The translations under genes and the position numbers were made by a program. A DNA stretch of 7,857 bases from Thermodesulfobacteriota bacterium (GTDB lineage Bacteria; Desulfobacterota; BSN033; UBA1163). The notes under the pieces are model-generated. The model was not told where the DNA came from, did not search any database, and saw only the letters and a list, made by a program, of their open reading frames with translations. Of the stretch, positions 1 to 5,097 are shown piece by piece (the stretch's first letter is position 1; the number at the start of each line of letters is the position of its first letter). Location: positions 1-7,857 of the forward strand of contig JASEIE010000195.1 in assembly GCA_030024065.1 (NCBI GenBank), given 5' to 3'.

Positions 1-440
1 CCAAAAAAGGGCAAGAGAGCGAGGTAGGCATTAGAGATTACATAGATAAAAATGGTGGACACCCCAGAGAAGAGCATCCTGGCGTGTTTTTTGCCCGAAA
101 CACTTTCAACAAAATTCAACAATCCCTCTACGACCACCTCTGCCATGGCTTGACTTTTGCCGGGGATAAGTTTCATTTTACGAGTACAGACGTAGGACAA
201 ACCCACCAGCACGATGATCGTAAACCAAGAGGCAATGAGTGTGTTCGTGATAGAGAAGCCGGCAAGATGGAATACAGTCTCCGCAGGAAGGGAAACATGT
301 GGTCTAGGTACTTTGAGGATGCCCGGTGGTTCCTTGCCCAAAAAACTGGATCCGAGAGGACCAAATACCAGGCCAATTCCGAAGAGGATTAAAACAGGAA
401 TGAAGAAAAGAGTGAGAACTTTAAGGCGACTACGATCCAT
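1..440 (-). CDS. atpB: F0F1 ATP synthase subunit a, N-terminal part (runs off left edge)
   Basis: Subunit a is the membrane stator that, with the c-ring, forms the proton (or sodium) path of the F0 motor. Only the first 146 codons are inside the window. The frame is open from an ATG at 440 to position 1. It shows a hydrophobic segment at about residues 9-27, a second at about 68-85, then the stretch IPGKSQAMAEVVVEGLLNFV (93-112). That stretch matches the family pattern of a Pro-Gly-x-x-Q motif followed by an acidic amphipathic helix. A third segment, TIFIYVISNAYLALLPFF (129-146), corresponds to the conserved TLF..F...N.LGL.P region. The essential arginine lies further on, outside the window. 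The start is 16 nt after the atpZ stop, without a strong Shine-Dalgarno, so coupling to atpZ translation is likely. Identification is by recognised motifs; the strand, neighbour and membrane pattern agree. Confidence 0.88.
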   Translation of the reverse strand, partial: MDRSRLKVLTLFFIPVLILFGIGLVFGPLGSSFLGKEPPGILKVPRPHVSLPAETVFHLAGFSITNTLIASWFTIIVLVGLSYVCTRKMKLIPGKSQAMAEVVVEGLLNFVESVSGKKHARMLFSGVSTIFIYVISNAYLALLPFF

Positions 441-456
441 TATTGTTGACTCTGCG

Positions 457-696
457 TTATTTCTTGTTCTTCATTAGTTTTTCTTGCTCAGCATAAAAAC
501 GGATGAGCATACGGAATAAGCCAAAGAAAGCCACGACCGTTCCGACACCAAGACCAATAATAGTAAATAGAGGGCGCTTATTAAACATCTCAGGACGATC
601 GAGCCAATAACCGATCCCCACTGGGATGATCAAACTCAAAGCCACATACCAACCCACTGTTAGTAAGAATTGAAGTGGTCTTACCCACTCTTTCAG
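457..696 (-). CDS. atpZ: AtpZ/AtpI-type small membrane protein of the ATP synthase operon, CTG start
   Basis: This is a 79-residue protein with two membrane helices (about residues 10-32 and 43-64), of the family encoded at the head of many atp operons. Family members are implicated in assembly of the c-ring or in Mg/Ca movement; the exact role here is not shown by sequence. The first helix ends in the hallmark GIGYWLDR (27-34), and the tail is basic (KLMKNKK). The frame contains a GTG at 657, but the 13 codons before it (KEWVRPLQFLLT and the initiator) continue the family-like sequence back to a stop at 697-699. The only plausible initiator there is CTG at 694-696, preceded by GGAGGG. Starting at GTG would cut into helix 1 and lacks a ribosome site. 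It lies directly before atpB on the same strand. Confidence 0.82.
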   Translation of the reverse strand: MKEWVRPLQFLLTVGWYVALSLIIPVGIGYWLDRPEMFNKRPLFTIIGLGVGTVVAFFGLFRMLIRFYAEQEKLMKNKK

Positions 697-700
697 TTAA

Positions 701-706
701 CCCTCC
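701..706 (-). promoter_or_regulatory. Shine-Dalgarno deciding the CTG start of atpZ
   Basis: GGAGGG on the minus strand, followed by TTAA and then CTG. This puts GGAGG 5 nt from the codon, ideal spacing, while no other start codon in this frame lies within reach. It is the main argument for CTG initiation. Confidence 0.72.
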
Positions 707-796
707 AAGTGCAGATAGTGAGGATAGAATTTTGCTCCCTTTGTATGAGAGCGCTTATCTAAATGAAGCAACATAAGGGAACAACAAATTGTGAAT

Positions 797-825
797 TAAT
801 TAACATACCTCAGAAACGTTGTCAA
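797..825 (-). promoter_or_regulatory. Candidate sigma70 promoter for the atp operon
   Basis: On the minus strand there is a perfect -35 hexamer TTGACA (820-825), a 17-nt spacer, and an AT-rich -10 region TAATTA (797-802). The -10 is a poor match, so strength is uncertain. The predicted start of transcription near 790 gives a leader of roughly 95 nt before atpZ. The 274-nt gap between the bactofilin stop and atpZ (697-970) is AT-rich and otherwise holds only a 7-bp inverted repeat, ATAATGG/CCATTAT (927-933/942-948), just downstream of the bactofilin gene. That repeat could be a weak terminator or nothing. Confidence 0.45.
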
Positions 826-970
826 ACAATTTTTGATAGCCATTTTGAGGCATCAAGGTTTTCTGATTGAACCATTGGTCGAGATATGTTATCCATCTGG
901 AATTATTATATAAAAATTTCATTTTCATAATGGTATTTTCCCCATTATCAAGGTTGTGGAATGAGGCCGA

Positions 971-1408
971 TTAGACGGAGATGGGGTGGCCCACATTGGG
1001 GGGGCGGGAATGGAGATCTTCTTCCTGCCCAGGTCTTTTCTCCATCCTGCAGTGGCCGTCAAGGATTCCACCCTCATTGATGGAGAGAACAGGGGTGATG
1101 AGGGTTCCAAGAAATTTGCCAGTGGGATGAATCTCAACGCGCTCCTTTGCATTGACCTCTCCTTCCACACGGCCATTGATGATCATTGTGCTGACTCCGA
1201 TCTTTCCAATGATCACAGCGGATTCGCCCACGATGAGGGTTCCGCTTTCAAATATCTCTCCCTCAAATCTTCCATCCAGGCGAAAGACCCCCTGAAAGGT
1301 CATCTTTCCCTCAAAGAGAGTCTCCTTTCCTAAAAAGGCACTGATCTCTCCCGGAACAGAAGGGGGTTGCGAGCTTCCTTTGGCAAAGAAAGTTTTTCCT
1401 CCTGACAT
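971..1408 (-). CDS. Bactofilin family cytoskeletal protein
   Basis: Bactofilins self-assemble without nucleotide into filaments, made from a right-handed beta-helix, that act in cell shape, polarity and, in some species, positioning of ParABS. The protein has 145 residues, typical for the family. A disordered Gly/Ser/Pro-rich head (1-20) precedes the core, about residues 22-124, with its regular turns: FRLDGRFEGEI, LIVGESAVIIGKI, IINGRVEGEV, ERVEIHPTGKFLG, LSINEGGILDGHCRM. A short polar tail (125-145) follows. The ATG at 1408 has AAGGAGT 5 nt upstream. The gene follows parB on the same strand after a 164-nt gap filled by a repeat array, consistent with a segregation/polarity role, although that is inference. 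A run of seven G (998-1004, plus strand) near the 3' end could be slippage-prone but affects only the tail. Confidence 0.93.
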   Translation of the reverse strand: MSGGKTFFAKGSSQPPSVPGEISAFLGKETLFEGKMTFQGVFRLDGRFEGEIFESGTLIVGESAVIIGKIGVSTMIINGRVEGEVNAKERVEIHPTGKFLGTLITPVLSINEGGILDGHCRMEKRPGQEEDLHSRPPNVGHPISV

Positions 1409-1413
1409 GGGTA

Positions 1414-1420
1414 ACTCCTT
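1414..1420 (-). promoter_or_regulatory. Strong Shine-Dalgarno of the bactofilin gene
   Basis: AAGGAGT on the minus strand, 5 nt before the ATG at 1408. It fixes the start and indicates independent, efficient translation rather than coupling to parB. Confidence 0.8.
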
Positions 1421-1433
1421 TCACAATAAGCGG

Positions 1434-1560
1434 CTATCAGGAAACCAGATGACCAGGGAGCAGTGACCAGATTATCAGGATATCAGTATAAATCTTTTTT
1501 CCTGATTCCCTGGTTTCTGATACCCTACATCCTGATCCTCTGGTTCACTGATTTACCCTG
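1434..1560. repeat. Array of about 8-nt CAG-centred words that inverts midway (parB-bactofilin gap)
   Basis: On the plus strand the triplet CAG, usually as ATCAGG or ACCAG, recurs at 1438, 1446, 1454, 1461, 1468, 1476 and 1484, a spacing of 7-8 nt. After a T-rich spacer (1487-1500) the complementary CTG recurs at 1502, 1510, 1517, 1532, 1540, 1548 and 1558, again mostly 7-8 nt apart; a degenerate CTA at 1525 fills the one gap. The clearest paired pieces are 1435-1448 (TATCAGGAAACCAG) and 1510-1522 (CTGGTTTCTGATA). The whole gap between parB and the bactofilin gene is taken up by this structure, so it would form an imperfect long hairpin in the shared transcript. No coding sequence is seen in it. 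Confidence 0.75.
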
Positions 1561-1572
1561 AAATTATATTTT

Positions 1573-2430
1573 TCATTTCCCAATGATCGCTTCCACAATT
1601 CTTTCCAGATCTTCAGGGGAGTAGTATTCGATTTCGATCTTTCCCCTTTTACCCCTCGGCTGGATTAGGACTTTCGTTCCCAGGTGGTGCCTCAGAGTAT
1701 CCTGAAGGCTTTGGAGCTGACTCTCCAGATCACCCTTTTTCTTTTCAGTTGCCTTCCTTTTCGGTTTCTCTGACCAACGTTTGGCCAGGGCTTCGGCCTC
1801 CCTCACCGAAAGGCCCTTCTTTATAACCAGGTCACAGAGCGCTCTCTGGCTCTCCCTGGACTCAAGGCTCAGGATGGCCATGGCATGGCCTGGAGTGATA
1901 CGGTTTTCGATCAGTTCGTTTTTCACCTGGGGGGGAAGTTTCAGTAAACGGAGGGCATTGGTGACAGTGGTTCGGTCTTTTCCAACCCGGGCGGCAATTT
2001 TCTCCTGACTGACCTGAAACTCCTCTATCAAGCGCTTGAACCCTTCGGCTTTCTCAATAGGGTTGAGGTCTTCCCTCTGGAGGTTTTCGATGAGGGAGAT
2101 CTCCAGCACCTCCCGGTCATCCGCATCCTTTACGATCACAGGGACTTCCTTCAATCCTGCCTTCTGGGCTGCGCGCCAGCGGCGCTCTCCTGCAATCAAT
2201 TCATAACCCTCACCAACCCTTCTAACCATCAAGGGGTCGAGGATGCCCTTCTCTTTGATGGTTTCAGCCAGCTCCTGGAGTTTCGATTCATCAAAATGCT
2301 TCCGGGGTTGAGATCGGTTGGGACGGACCTCTTCGATTCCACAGTAGAGGAGCTTCTTTCCTTCCGCTTCCTCAAGTTCCGGGATCAGCGCTCCCAGGCC
2401 CTTTCCTAAAGCCATTCTCTTAGTTGCCAT
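1573..2430 (-). CDS. parB: Chromosome partitioning protein ParB (CTPase, parS-binding)
   Basis: ParB loads on parS sites, spreads along DNA as a CTP-dependent clamp and stimulates ParA ATPase to separate origins. From the ATG at 2430 the product has 285 residues. The N-terminal [11 protein letters not shown] (8-18) is the usual ParA-contact peptide. GERRWR (81-86) is the CTP-binding box, and ENLQRE (115-120) is the second conserved box. [19 protein letters not shown] (142-160) is the helix-turn-helix, followed by [10 protein letters not shown] (178-187). A lysine-rich linker (about 223-233) leads to the C-terminal dimerisation domain (235-285). An upstream ATG at 2442 is possible, but the 2430 start has GGAG with a 6-nt spacer and gives the usual family N-terminus. 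The gene overlaps the end of parA by 11 nt, implying translational coupling. No parS-like palindrome is visible in the window. Confidence 0.95.
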   Translation of the reverse strand: MATKRMALGKGLGALIPELEEAEGKKLLYCGIEEVRPNRSQPRKHFDESKLQELAETIKEKGILDPLMVRRVGEGYELIAGERRWRAAQKAGLKEVPVIVKDADDREVLEISLIENLQREDLNPIEKAEGFKRLIEEFQVSQEKIAARVGKDRTTVTNALRLLKLPPQVKNELIENRITPGHAMAILSLESRESQRALCDLVIKKGLSVREAEALAKRWSEKPKRKATEKKKGDLESQLQSLQDTLRHHLGTKVLIQPRGKRGKIEIEYYSPEDLERIVEAIIGK

Positions 2431-3196
2431 CCATTTCTCCATTCCCCATCATTTCTCTGGCCAGGTTCAAATAACTTTCAGCGCCCTTTGAATGAATATC
2501 GTATAGGAGAGCCGGTTTCCCATGGCTGGGGGCTTCACTCAGCCGGATGTTACGCGGGATGACCGTCTTGAACACCTTATCTTTAAAGTGACTTTTCACC
2601 TCATGCGCCACCTGATGGGAGAGGTTGTTACGGACATCGAACATGGTGAGAAGAATCCCTTCGATCTCCAGTCTCGGATTGAGGGACTGTTTGATCCGAC
2701 GGATCGTCTTGATCAACTGCCCCAGACCTTCGAGGGCATAGTATTCGCACTGAAGAGGGATGATGACGGAATGGGCTGCTGTCAGAGAGTTGATGGTCAG
2801 AAGCCCCAGCGAGGGAGGGCAGTCGATGAAGATGTAGTCATAGTCTGACTCCACCTCTTTGATCAGGCGATCCAACTTTCTCTCACGATCTTTCTCCTGG
2901 ATGAGCTCCACTTCAGCTCCGATCAAGTCGGTATTCGAGATGACCATATCCAGGTGGGCAAGGGAAGTCTTCTGGATCATCTCCCGGAGTCCTGAACCTC
3001 TGAGCAGGGCTTGATAGATCGTCCCATTGGATTGTTCTTTGCTGAGACCGATACCGGTCGTTGAGTTTCCCTGGGGATCGATGTCAATGAGTAAAACCCT
3101 CTTCTCTGCAACAGCAATGGAGGCGGAGAGATTGACGGCGGTCGTTGTCTTTCCCACCCCACCTTTTTGGTTGGTAATGCAGATCACTTTCGCCAT
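2420..3196 (-). CDS. parA: Chromosome partitioning ATPase ParA (Soj)
   Basis: ParA is the Walker-type ATPase that binds the nucleoid non-specifically as an ATP dimer and forms the gradient followed by ParB-parS. It has 258 residues, typical of short chromosomal ParA without a DNA-binding N-terminal extension. The deviant Walker A motif KGGVGKTTT is at 11-19, with signature Lys11 and phosphate-binding Lys16. [10 protein letters not shown] (35-44) carries the switch aspartate, and YIFIDCPPS (121-129) is Walker B. EAPSHGKP (221-228) is the usual C-terminal motif. It begins canonically with [10 protein letters not shown] at an ATG at 3196. No Shine-Dalgarno is evident immediately upstream, which is unusual for the head gene of a couple. 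The stop codon overlaps the parB start. rsmG lies 148 nt upstream on the same strand. Confidence 0.96.
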   Translation of the reverse strand: MAKVICITNQKGGVGKTTTAVNLSASIAVAEKRVLLIDIDPQGNSTTGIGLSKEQSNGTIYQALLRGSGLREMIQKTSLAHLDMVISNTDLIGAEVELIQEKDRERKLDRLIKEVESDYDYIFIDCPPSLGLLTINSLTAAHSVIIPLQCEYYALEGLGQLIKTIRRIKQSLNPRLEIEGILLTMFDVRNNLSHQVAHEVKSHFKDKVFKTVIPRNIRLSEAPSHGKPALLYDIHSKGAESYLNLAREMMGNGEMDGN

Positions 3197-3216
3197 AATA
3201 AAAACCCATAAAATGG

Positions 3217-3296
3217 TGGAATATTGGAATAATGGAATATTGGTTTTCTAAATCTTTTAACCCATTATTCCACTGTTCCATTCTTCCAGTATTCCA
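3217..3296. repeat. Inverted array of the 8-nt word TGGAATAN (rsmG-parA gap)
   Basis: On the plus strand, 3217-3243 is a tandem of an 8-nt unit: TGGAATAT, TGGAATAA, TGGAATAT, TGG. After a 26-nt spacer, 3270-3296 is the reverse complement of the same kind of tandem: TGGAATAC, TGGAAGAA, TGGAACAG, TGG. The two 27-nt arms match at 23 positions. The right side continues to 3262 with one further unit. The arrangement is predicted to fold into a long hairpin in the leader of parAB. Confidence 0.85.
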
Positions 3297-3306
3297 AATC
3301 AGACTC

Positions 3307-3336
3307 TTTATAGCATAAAAACGGGAAGGATGGAAA
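3307..3336 (-). promoter_or_regulatory. Candidate extended -10 promoter for parAB
   Basis: Minus strand: TTTCCA (3331-3336) as a partial -35, an 18-nt spacer, then TGC-TATAAA (extended -10; hexamer at 3307-3312). The predicted transcription start is near 3300, just before the right arm of the inverted repeat, so the mRNA would begin with that hairpin. The site lies just downstream of the rsmG stop. This is a hexamer-level call only. Confidence 0.35.
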
Positions 3337-3344
3337 GACAAAAG

Positions 3345-4001
3345 TCATTCCTTTTCAAACAGGAGAATGGATCTTTTAAATGAACTGAAAGGGAGGGAGA
3401 AGGTGGCGGTCTTGATCCATTGATACCGGTTTCTTGTGGACAGGGGAAGACGTTTCAACTCATCACCGGCACCTTCACCTTTCATCGCCAGAACGATTCC
3501 TCCCTTCTTCAAGAAAGGAAAGCTGAGCAAGAGAAGGGTTTTGAGATCAGAGAAAGCCCTTGCAATGGCTGCATCGAATCGGCCTCCGAGGCTCTGGAGG
3601 ATTTCCTTGTCCTGAATGCGGCCATGAATCGCCTCAATCCCTTTTAAACCGAGCGTTCGAATGATATGCCTCTGAAAGTCAACCTTCTTACGGACCGAAT
3701 CGATCAGGGTCACCTCCAGAGAGGGCTGGACCATTTTCAAGGGAATCCCAGGAAAACCAGCGCCAGAACCAATATCTAAAAGGGAGAAGATCCTGTTGAG
3801 ATGGGGATAGACGGAAAGGGAATCGAGGAAATGTTTCAGAATGATCCCTTTCTCCGATCGAATCGCAGTGAGGTTCATTTTTTGATTCCATTTGAGCAGT
3901 TCCCTGAGATAGAGGTCAAAGGCCTCTATTGTTTTATCATCCAAATGGATACCAAAGACCTTTGCTCCTTCAACGAGGAGATTTCTATTTTCCGCCTCCA
4001 T
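3345..4001 (-). CDS. rsmG: 16S rRNA (guanine-N7) methyltransferase RsmG (GidB)
   Basis: RsmG uses S-adenosylmethionine to methylate N7 of G527 (E. coli numbering) of 16S rRNA; loss of the enzyme gives low-level streptomycin resistance in several bacteria. From the ATG at 4001 it has 218 residues, close to the 207 of E. coli. Visible landmarks are KWNQKMNLTAIR (37-48), HFLDSL (57-62), the SAM-binding loop LDIGSGAGFPGIPL (75-88), the acidic LIDS after strand 2 (99-102), and GRFDAAIARAFSDL (141-154). A 254-codon frame continues upstream to a TTG at 4109, but its extra residues are unlike the family, run through a short repeat and overlap the divergent promoter region, so I reject it. No clear Shine-Dalgarno precedes the 4001 ATG; ATG at 4019 is an alternative. 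It heads the minus-strand block with parAB, a classic origin-proximal neighbourhood. Confidence 0.93.
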   Translation of the reverse strand: MEAENRNLLVEGAKVFGIHLDDKTIEAFDLYLRELLKWNQKMNLTAIRSEKGIILKHFLDSLSVYPHLNRIFSLLDIGSGAGFPGIPLKMVQPSLEVTLIDSVRKKVDFQRHIIRTLGLKGIEAIHGRIQDKEILQSLGGRFDAAIARAFSDLKTLLLLSFPFLKKGGIVLAMKGEGAGDELKRLPLSTRNRYQWIKTATFSLPFSSFKRSILLFEKE

Positions 4002-4030
4002 GCTTGAGACACATATCATAAAACTCTGTT

Positions 4031-4065
4031 TTTTAAAAGGGTTCCAGGATTCAAGGGTTTTAAAA
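4031..4065. repeat. Small 8-nt word array flanked by TTTTAAAA
   Basis: Palindromic TTTTAAAA occurs at 4031-4038 and again at 4058-4065. Between and into the second copy sit three 8-nt units: GGGTTCCA (4039), GGATTCAA (4047) and GGGTTTTA (4055). It resembles a degenerate, short version of the other word arrays in this window, without a clear inverted half. It lies in the divergent region between rsmG and the flavoprotein gene. Confidence 0.45.
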
Positions 4066-4076
4066 GAAGAAAGTAA

Positions 4077-4104
4077 TTTACAAATTGAACAGATTTGATA
4101 GAAT
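4077..4104 (+). promoter_or_regulatory. Candidate promoter of the flavoprotein gene
   Basis: TTTACA (4077-4082), a 16-nt spacer, then TAGAAT (4099-4104) preceded by TG-A, an extended -10. The predicted start near 4111 leaves a leader of about 33 nt with a strong ribosome site. A plausible but unverified hexamer match. Confidence 0.5.
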
Positions 4105-4130
4105 GACAATGGATGGGATTAAGCAGAAAT

Positions 4131-4137
4131 AAGGAGG
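4131..4137 (+). promoter_or_regulatory. Strong Shine-Dalgarno of the flavoprotein gene
   Basis: AAGGAGG with a 6-nt spacer before the ATG at 4144. It is the best ribosome site on the plus strand of this window and fixes the start. Confidence 0.85.
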
Positions 4138-4143
4138 CGTAAA

Positions 4144-4713
4144 ATGAAGGTGTTAGGCATTTTGGGGAGTCCAAGAGTGGGTGGGAACAGCGACGTCCTT
4201 TTGGAACAAGCCCTGCAAGGAGCAAAGGAGGCAGGGGCAGAGGTGGAAAAGATCATCCTGAGCAAAAAGAAGATCTCCGGATGTTTGGACTGTGAAAAAT
4301 GTAATGATACAGGAGTCTGCATCATCAAAGACGATATGCAGGAGATACAGAAGAAGATTCTAAAGGCAGATGCCATCATCCACAGTGTTCCTGTCTACTT
4401 CTGGTCCATGACCGCCCAGATGAAGGCCTATCTGGACCGATGGTGCGTCTTCTTTGATGCGGACTGGAACTGGCACAAGGCCTACTATTCTAAAATGAAA
4501 GGAAAGAAAATCGGCCTGATCACGGTCTGTGGAGACACAAATGTTTCAACCGCTGACCCTATCGTCCATAGCTTCAAAACCACCTGTAAATACTTCGGAC
4601 TCCACTGGCTGGGTGTGGTCCAGGCCTCCGCTTCAGCGAAAGGTGAAATTGATAAAAACGGGGCGATTAAAAAGAGGTCTTATCAGTTGGGTAGAAAAGG
4701 AGCAAAAACTTAA
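4144..4713 (+). CDS. NADPH-dependent FMN reductase / iron-sulfur flavoprotein-like protein
   Basis: A 189-residue flavodoxin-fold protein. GSPRVGGNSD (8-17) after the first beta strand is the FMN phosphate loop, and PVYFWSMTAQMKAYLDR (83-99) is the conserved flavin-side region of the FMN_red group. The notable feature is the cluster C47-x2-C50-x2-C53-x5-C59 followed by KDDM. This compact spacing fits the iron-sulfur flavoproteins, in which it binds a 4Fe-4S cluster for electron transfer to FMN, as known from the methanogen protein Isf. Cluster binding here is inferred from the motif. The physiological partner is unknown; candidates are ferredoxin-linked redox or detoxification reactions in an anaerobe. 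It appears to be a single-gene unit, divergent from rsmG and 384 nt from fabH. Further Cys at 101, 129 and 148 have no assigned role. Confidence 0.85.
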   Translation: MKVLGILGSPRVGGNSDVLLEQALQGAKEAGAEVEKIILSKKKISGCLDCEKCNDTGVCIIKDDMQEIQKKILKADAIIHSVPVYFWSMTAQMKAYLDRWCVFFDADWNWHKAYYSKMKGKKIGLITVCGDTNVSTADPIVHSFKTTCKYFGLHWLGVVQASASAKGEIDKNGAIKKRSYQLGRKGAKT

Positions 4714-4915
4714 AAGACAAAGGAGGATAAATCTTCTCCCAACGGTTGGCCTTTGGACTGACAAATAAGATTGCAGCAATTGCCATGAAGGATGATTAGG
4801 AAGAAAAGCAGGGATATCGACGCCAATGTGGTGATATGGGATTTTTTCAAGAGGCATGCCCTAAGATGAGAATTTACCCGGAATGCTTCTGTTTGATGGG
4901 TATGAAAAACATTTA
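4714..4915. other. Gap after the flavoprotein gene with no convincing gene
   Basis: An AGGAGG (4721-4726) sits just past the stop codon, but no ATG, GTG or TTG follows at usable distance. One plus-strand frame has a protein-like stretch of about 22 codons from 4739 to a TAG near 4808 (containing RLAFGLTNKIAAIAMKDD), and the same frame stays open after that stop into the hairpin element. This could be a decayed gene tail or chance. No rho-independent terminator is visible. Confidence 0.4.
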
Positions 4916-5010
4916 CCCCGTTAAAAATAATGCCCCGCTGCTCTGCAGCGGGGTTACATTTCAGATTAATTCCGGCGGGGTTTAATGCCCCGCTGGAATT
5001 TCTAACGGGG
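4916..5010. repeat. Structured GC-rich intergenic element: two hairpins inside an outer pair
   Basis: The outer pair is CCCCGTTA (4916-4923) with TAACGGGG (5003-5010). Inside, hairpin 1 is CCCCGCTGC (4933-4941), loop TCT, GCAGCGGGG (4945-4953), nine perfect pairs. Hairpin 2 is AATTCCGGCGGGG (4968-4980), a 7-nt loop, then CCCCGCTGGAATT (4988-5000), thirteen pairs with one G-T. The words TAATGCCCCGCTG (twice) and CGGGGTT (three times) recur within it. It lies 87 nt before fabH. It could be a dispersed palindromic element (REP/MITE-like) or a structured RNA with three stems. Confidence 0.8.
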
Positions 5011-5087
5011 TTTACTGGAAAAGGTTGTGAAAATAGGATATAAAATTATCTCTCCATCCGGGGTGGGGAAATAAGCTTTCAGGAGAA

Positions 5088-5093
5088 AGAGGA
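5088..5093 (+). promoter_or_regulatory. Shine-Dalgarno supporting the TTG start of fabH
   Basis: AGAGGA, with GAGG 5 nt before the TTG at 5098. A second AGGAG at 5081-5085 is 12 nt away, too far for good use. No ATG is available at this distance, so TTG is chosen. Confidence 0.65.
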
Positions 5094-5097
5094 TTTC

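Noticed and set aside
84..477. Plus-strand frames across the atpB/atpZ region
   Set aside because: They lie opposite clear atpB coding sequence with membrane motifs; their translations show no family signature.
886..898. DnaA-box-like TTATCCATC near 890
   Set aside because: Isolated, imperfect, and no cluster of boxes or AT-rich unwinding repeats around it, although parAB-rsmG genes are often near the origin.
800..928. A 42-codon minus-strand frame with an ATG at 928 in the bactofilin-atpZ gap
   Set aside because: No ribosome site at good spacing, AT-rich context, overlap with the candidate atp promoter, and no recognisable features; length is compatible with chance.
4002..4109. N-terminal extension of RsmG to a TTG at 4109
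   Set aside because: Extra residues are unlike the family, come from a short repeat, and the ATG at 4001 gives the usual length.
4721..4726. AGGAGG just after the flavoprotein stop as start signal for a small gene
   Set aside because: No ATG, GTG or TTG within normal distance, and the frames that follow are stopped quickly.
4529..4768. Frame overlapping the end of the flavoprotein gene and continuing past it
   Set aside because: Shadow of the flavoprotein coding sequence; no start signal of its own and a composition unlike a protein.
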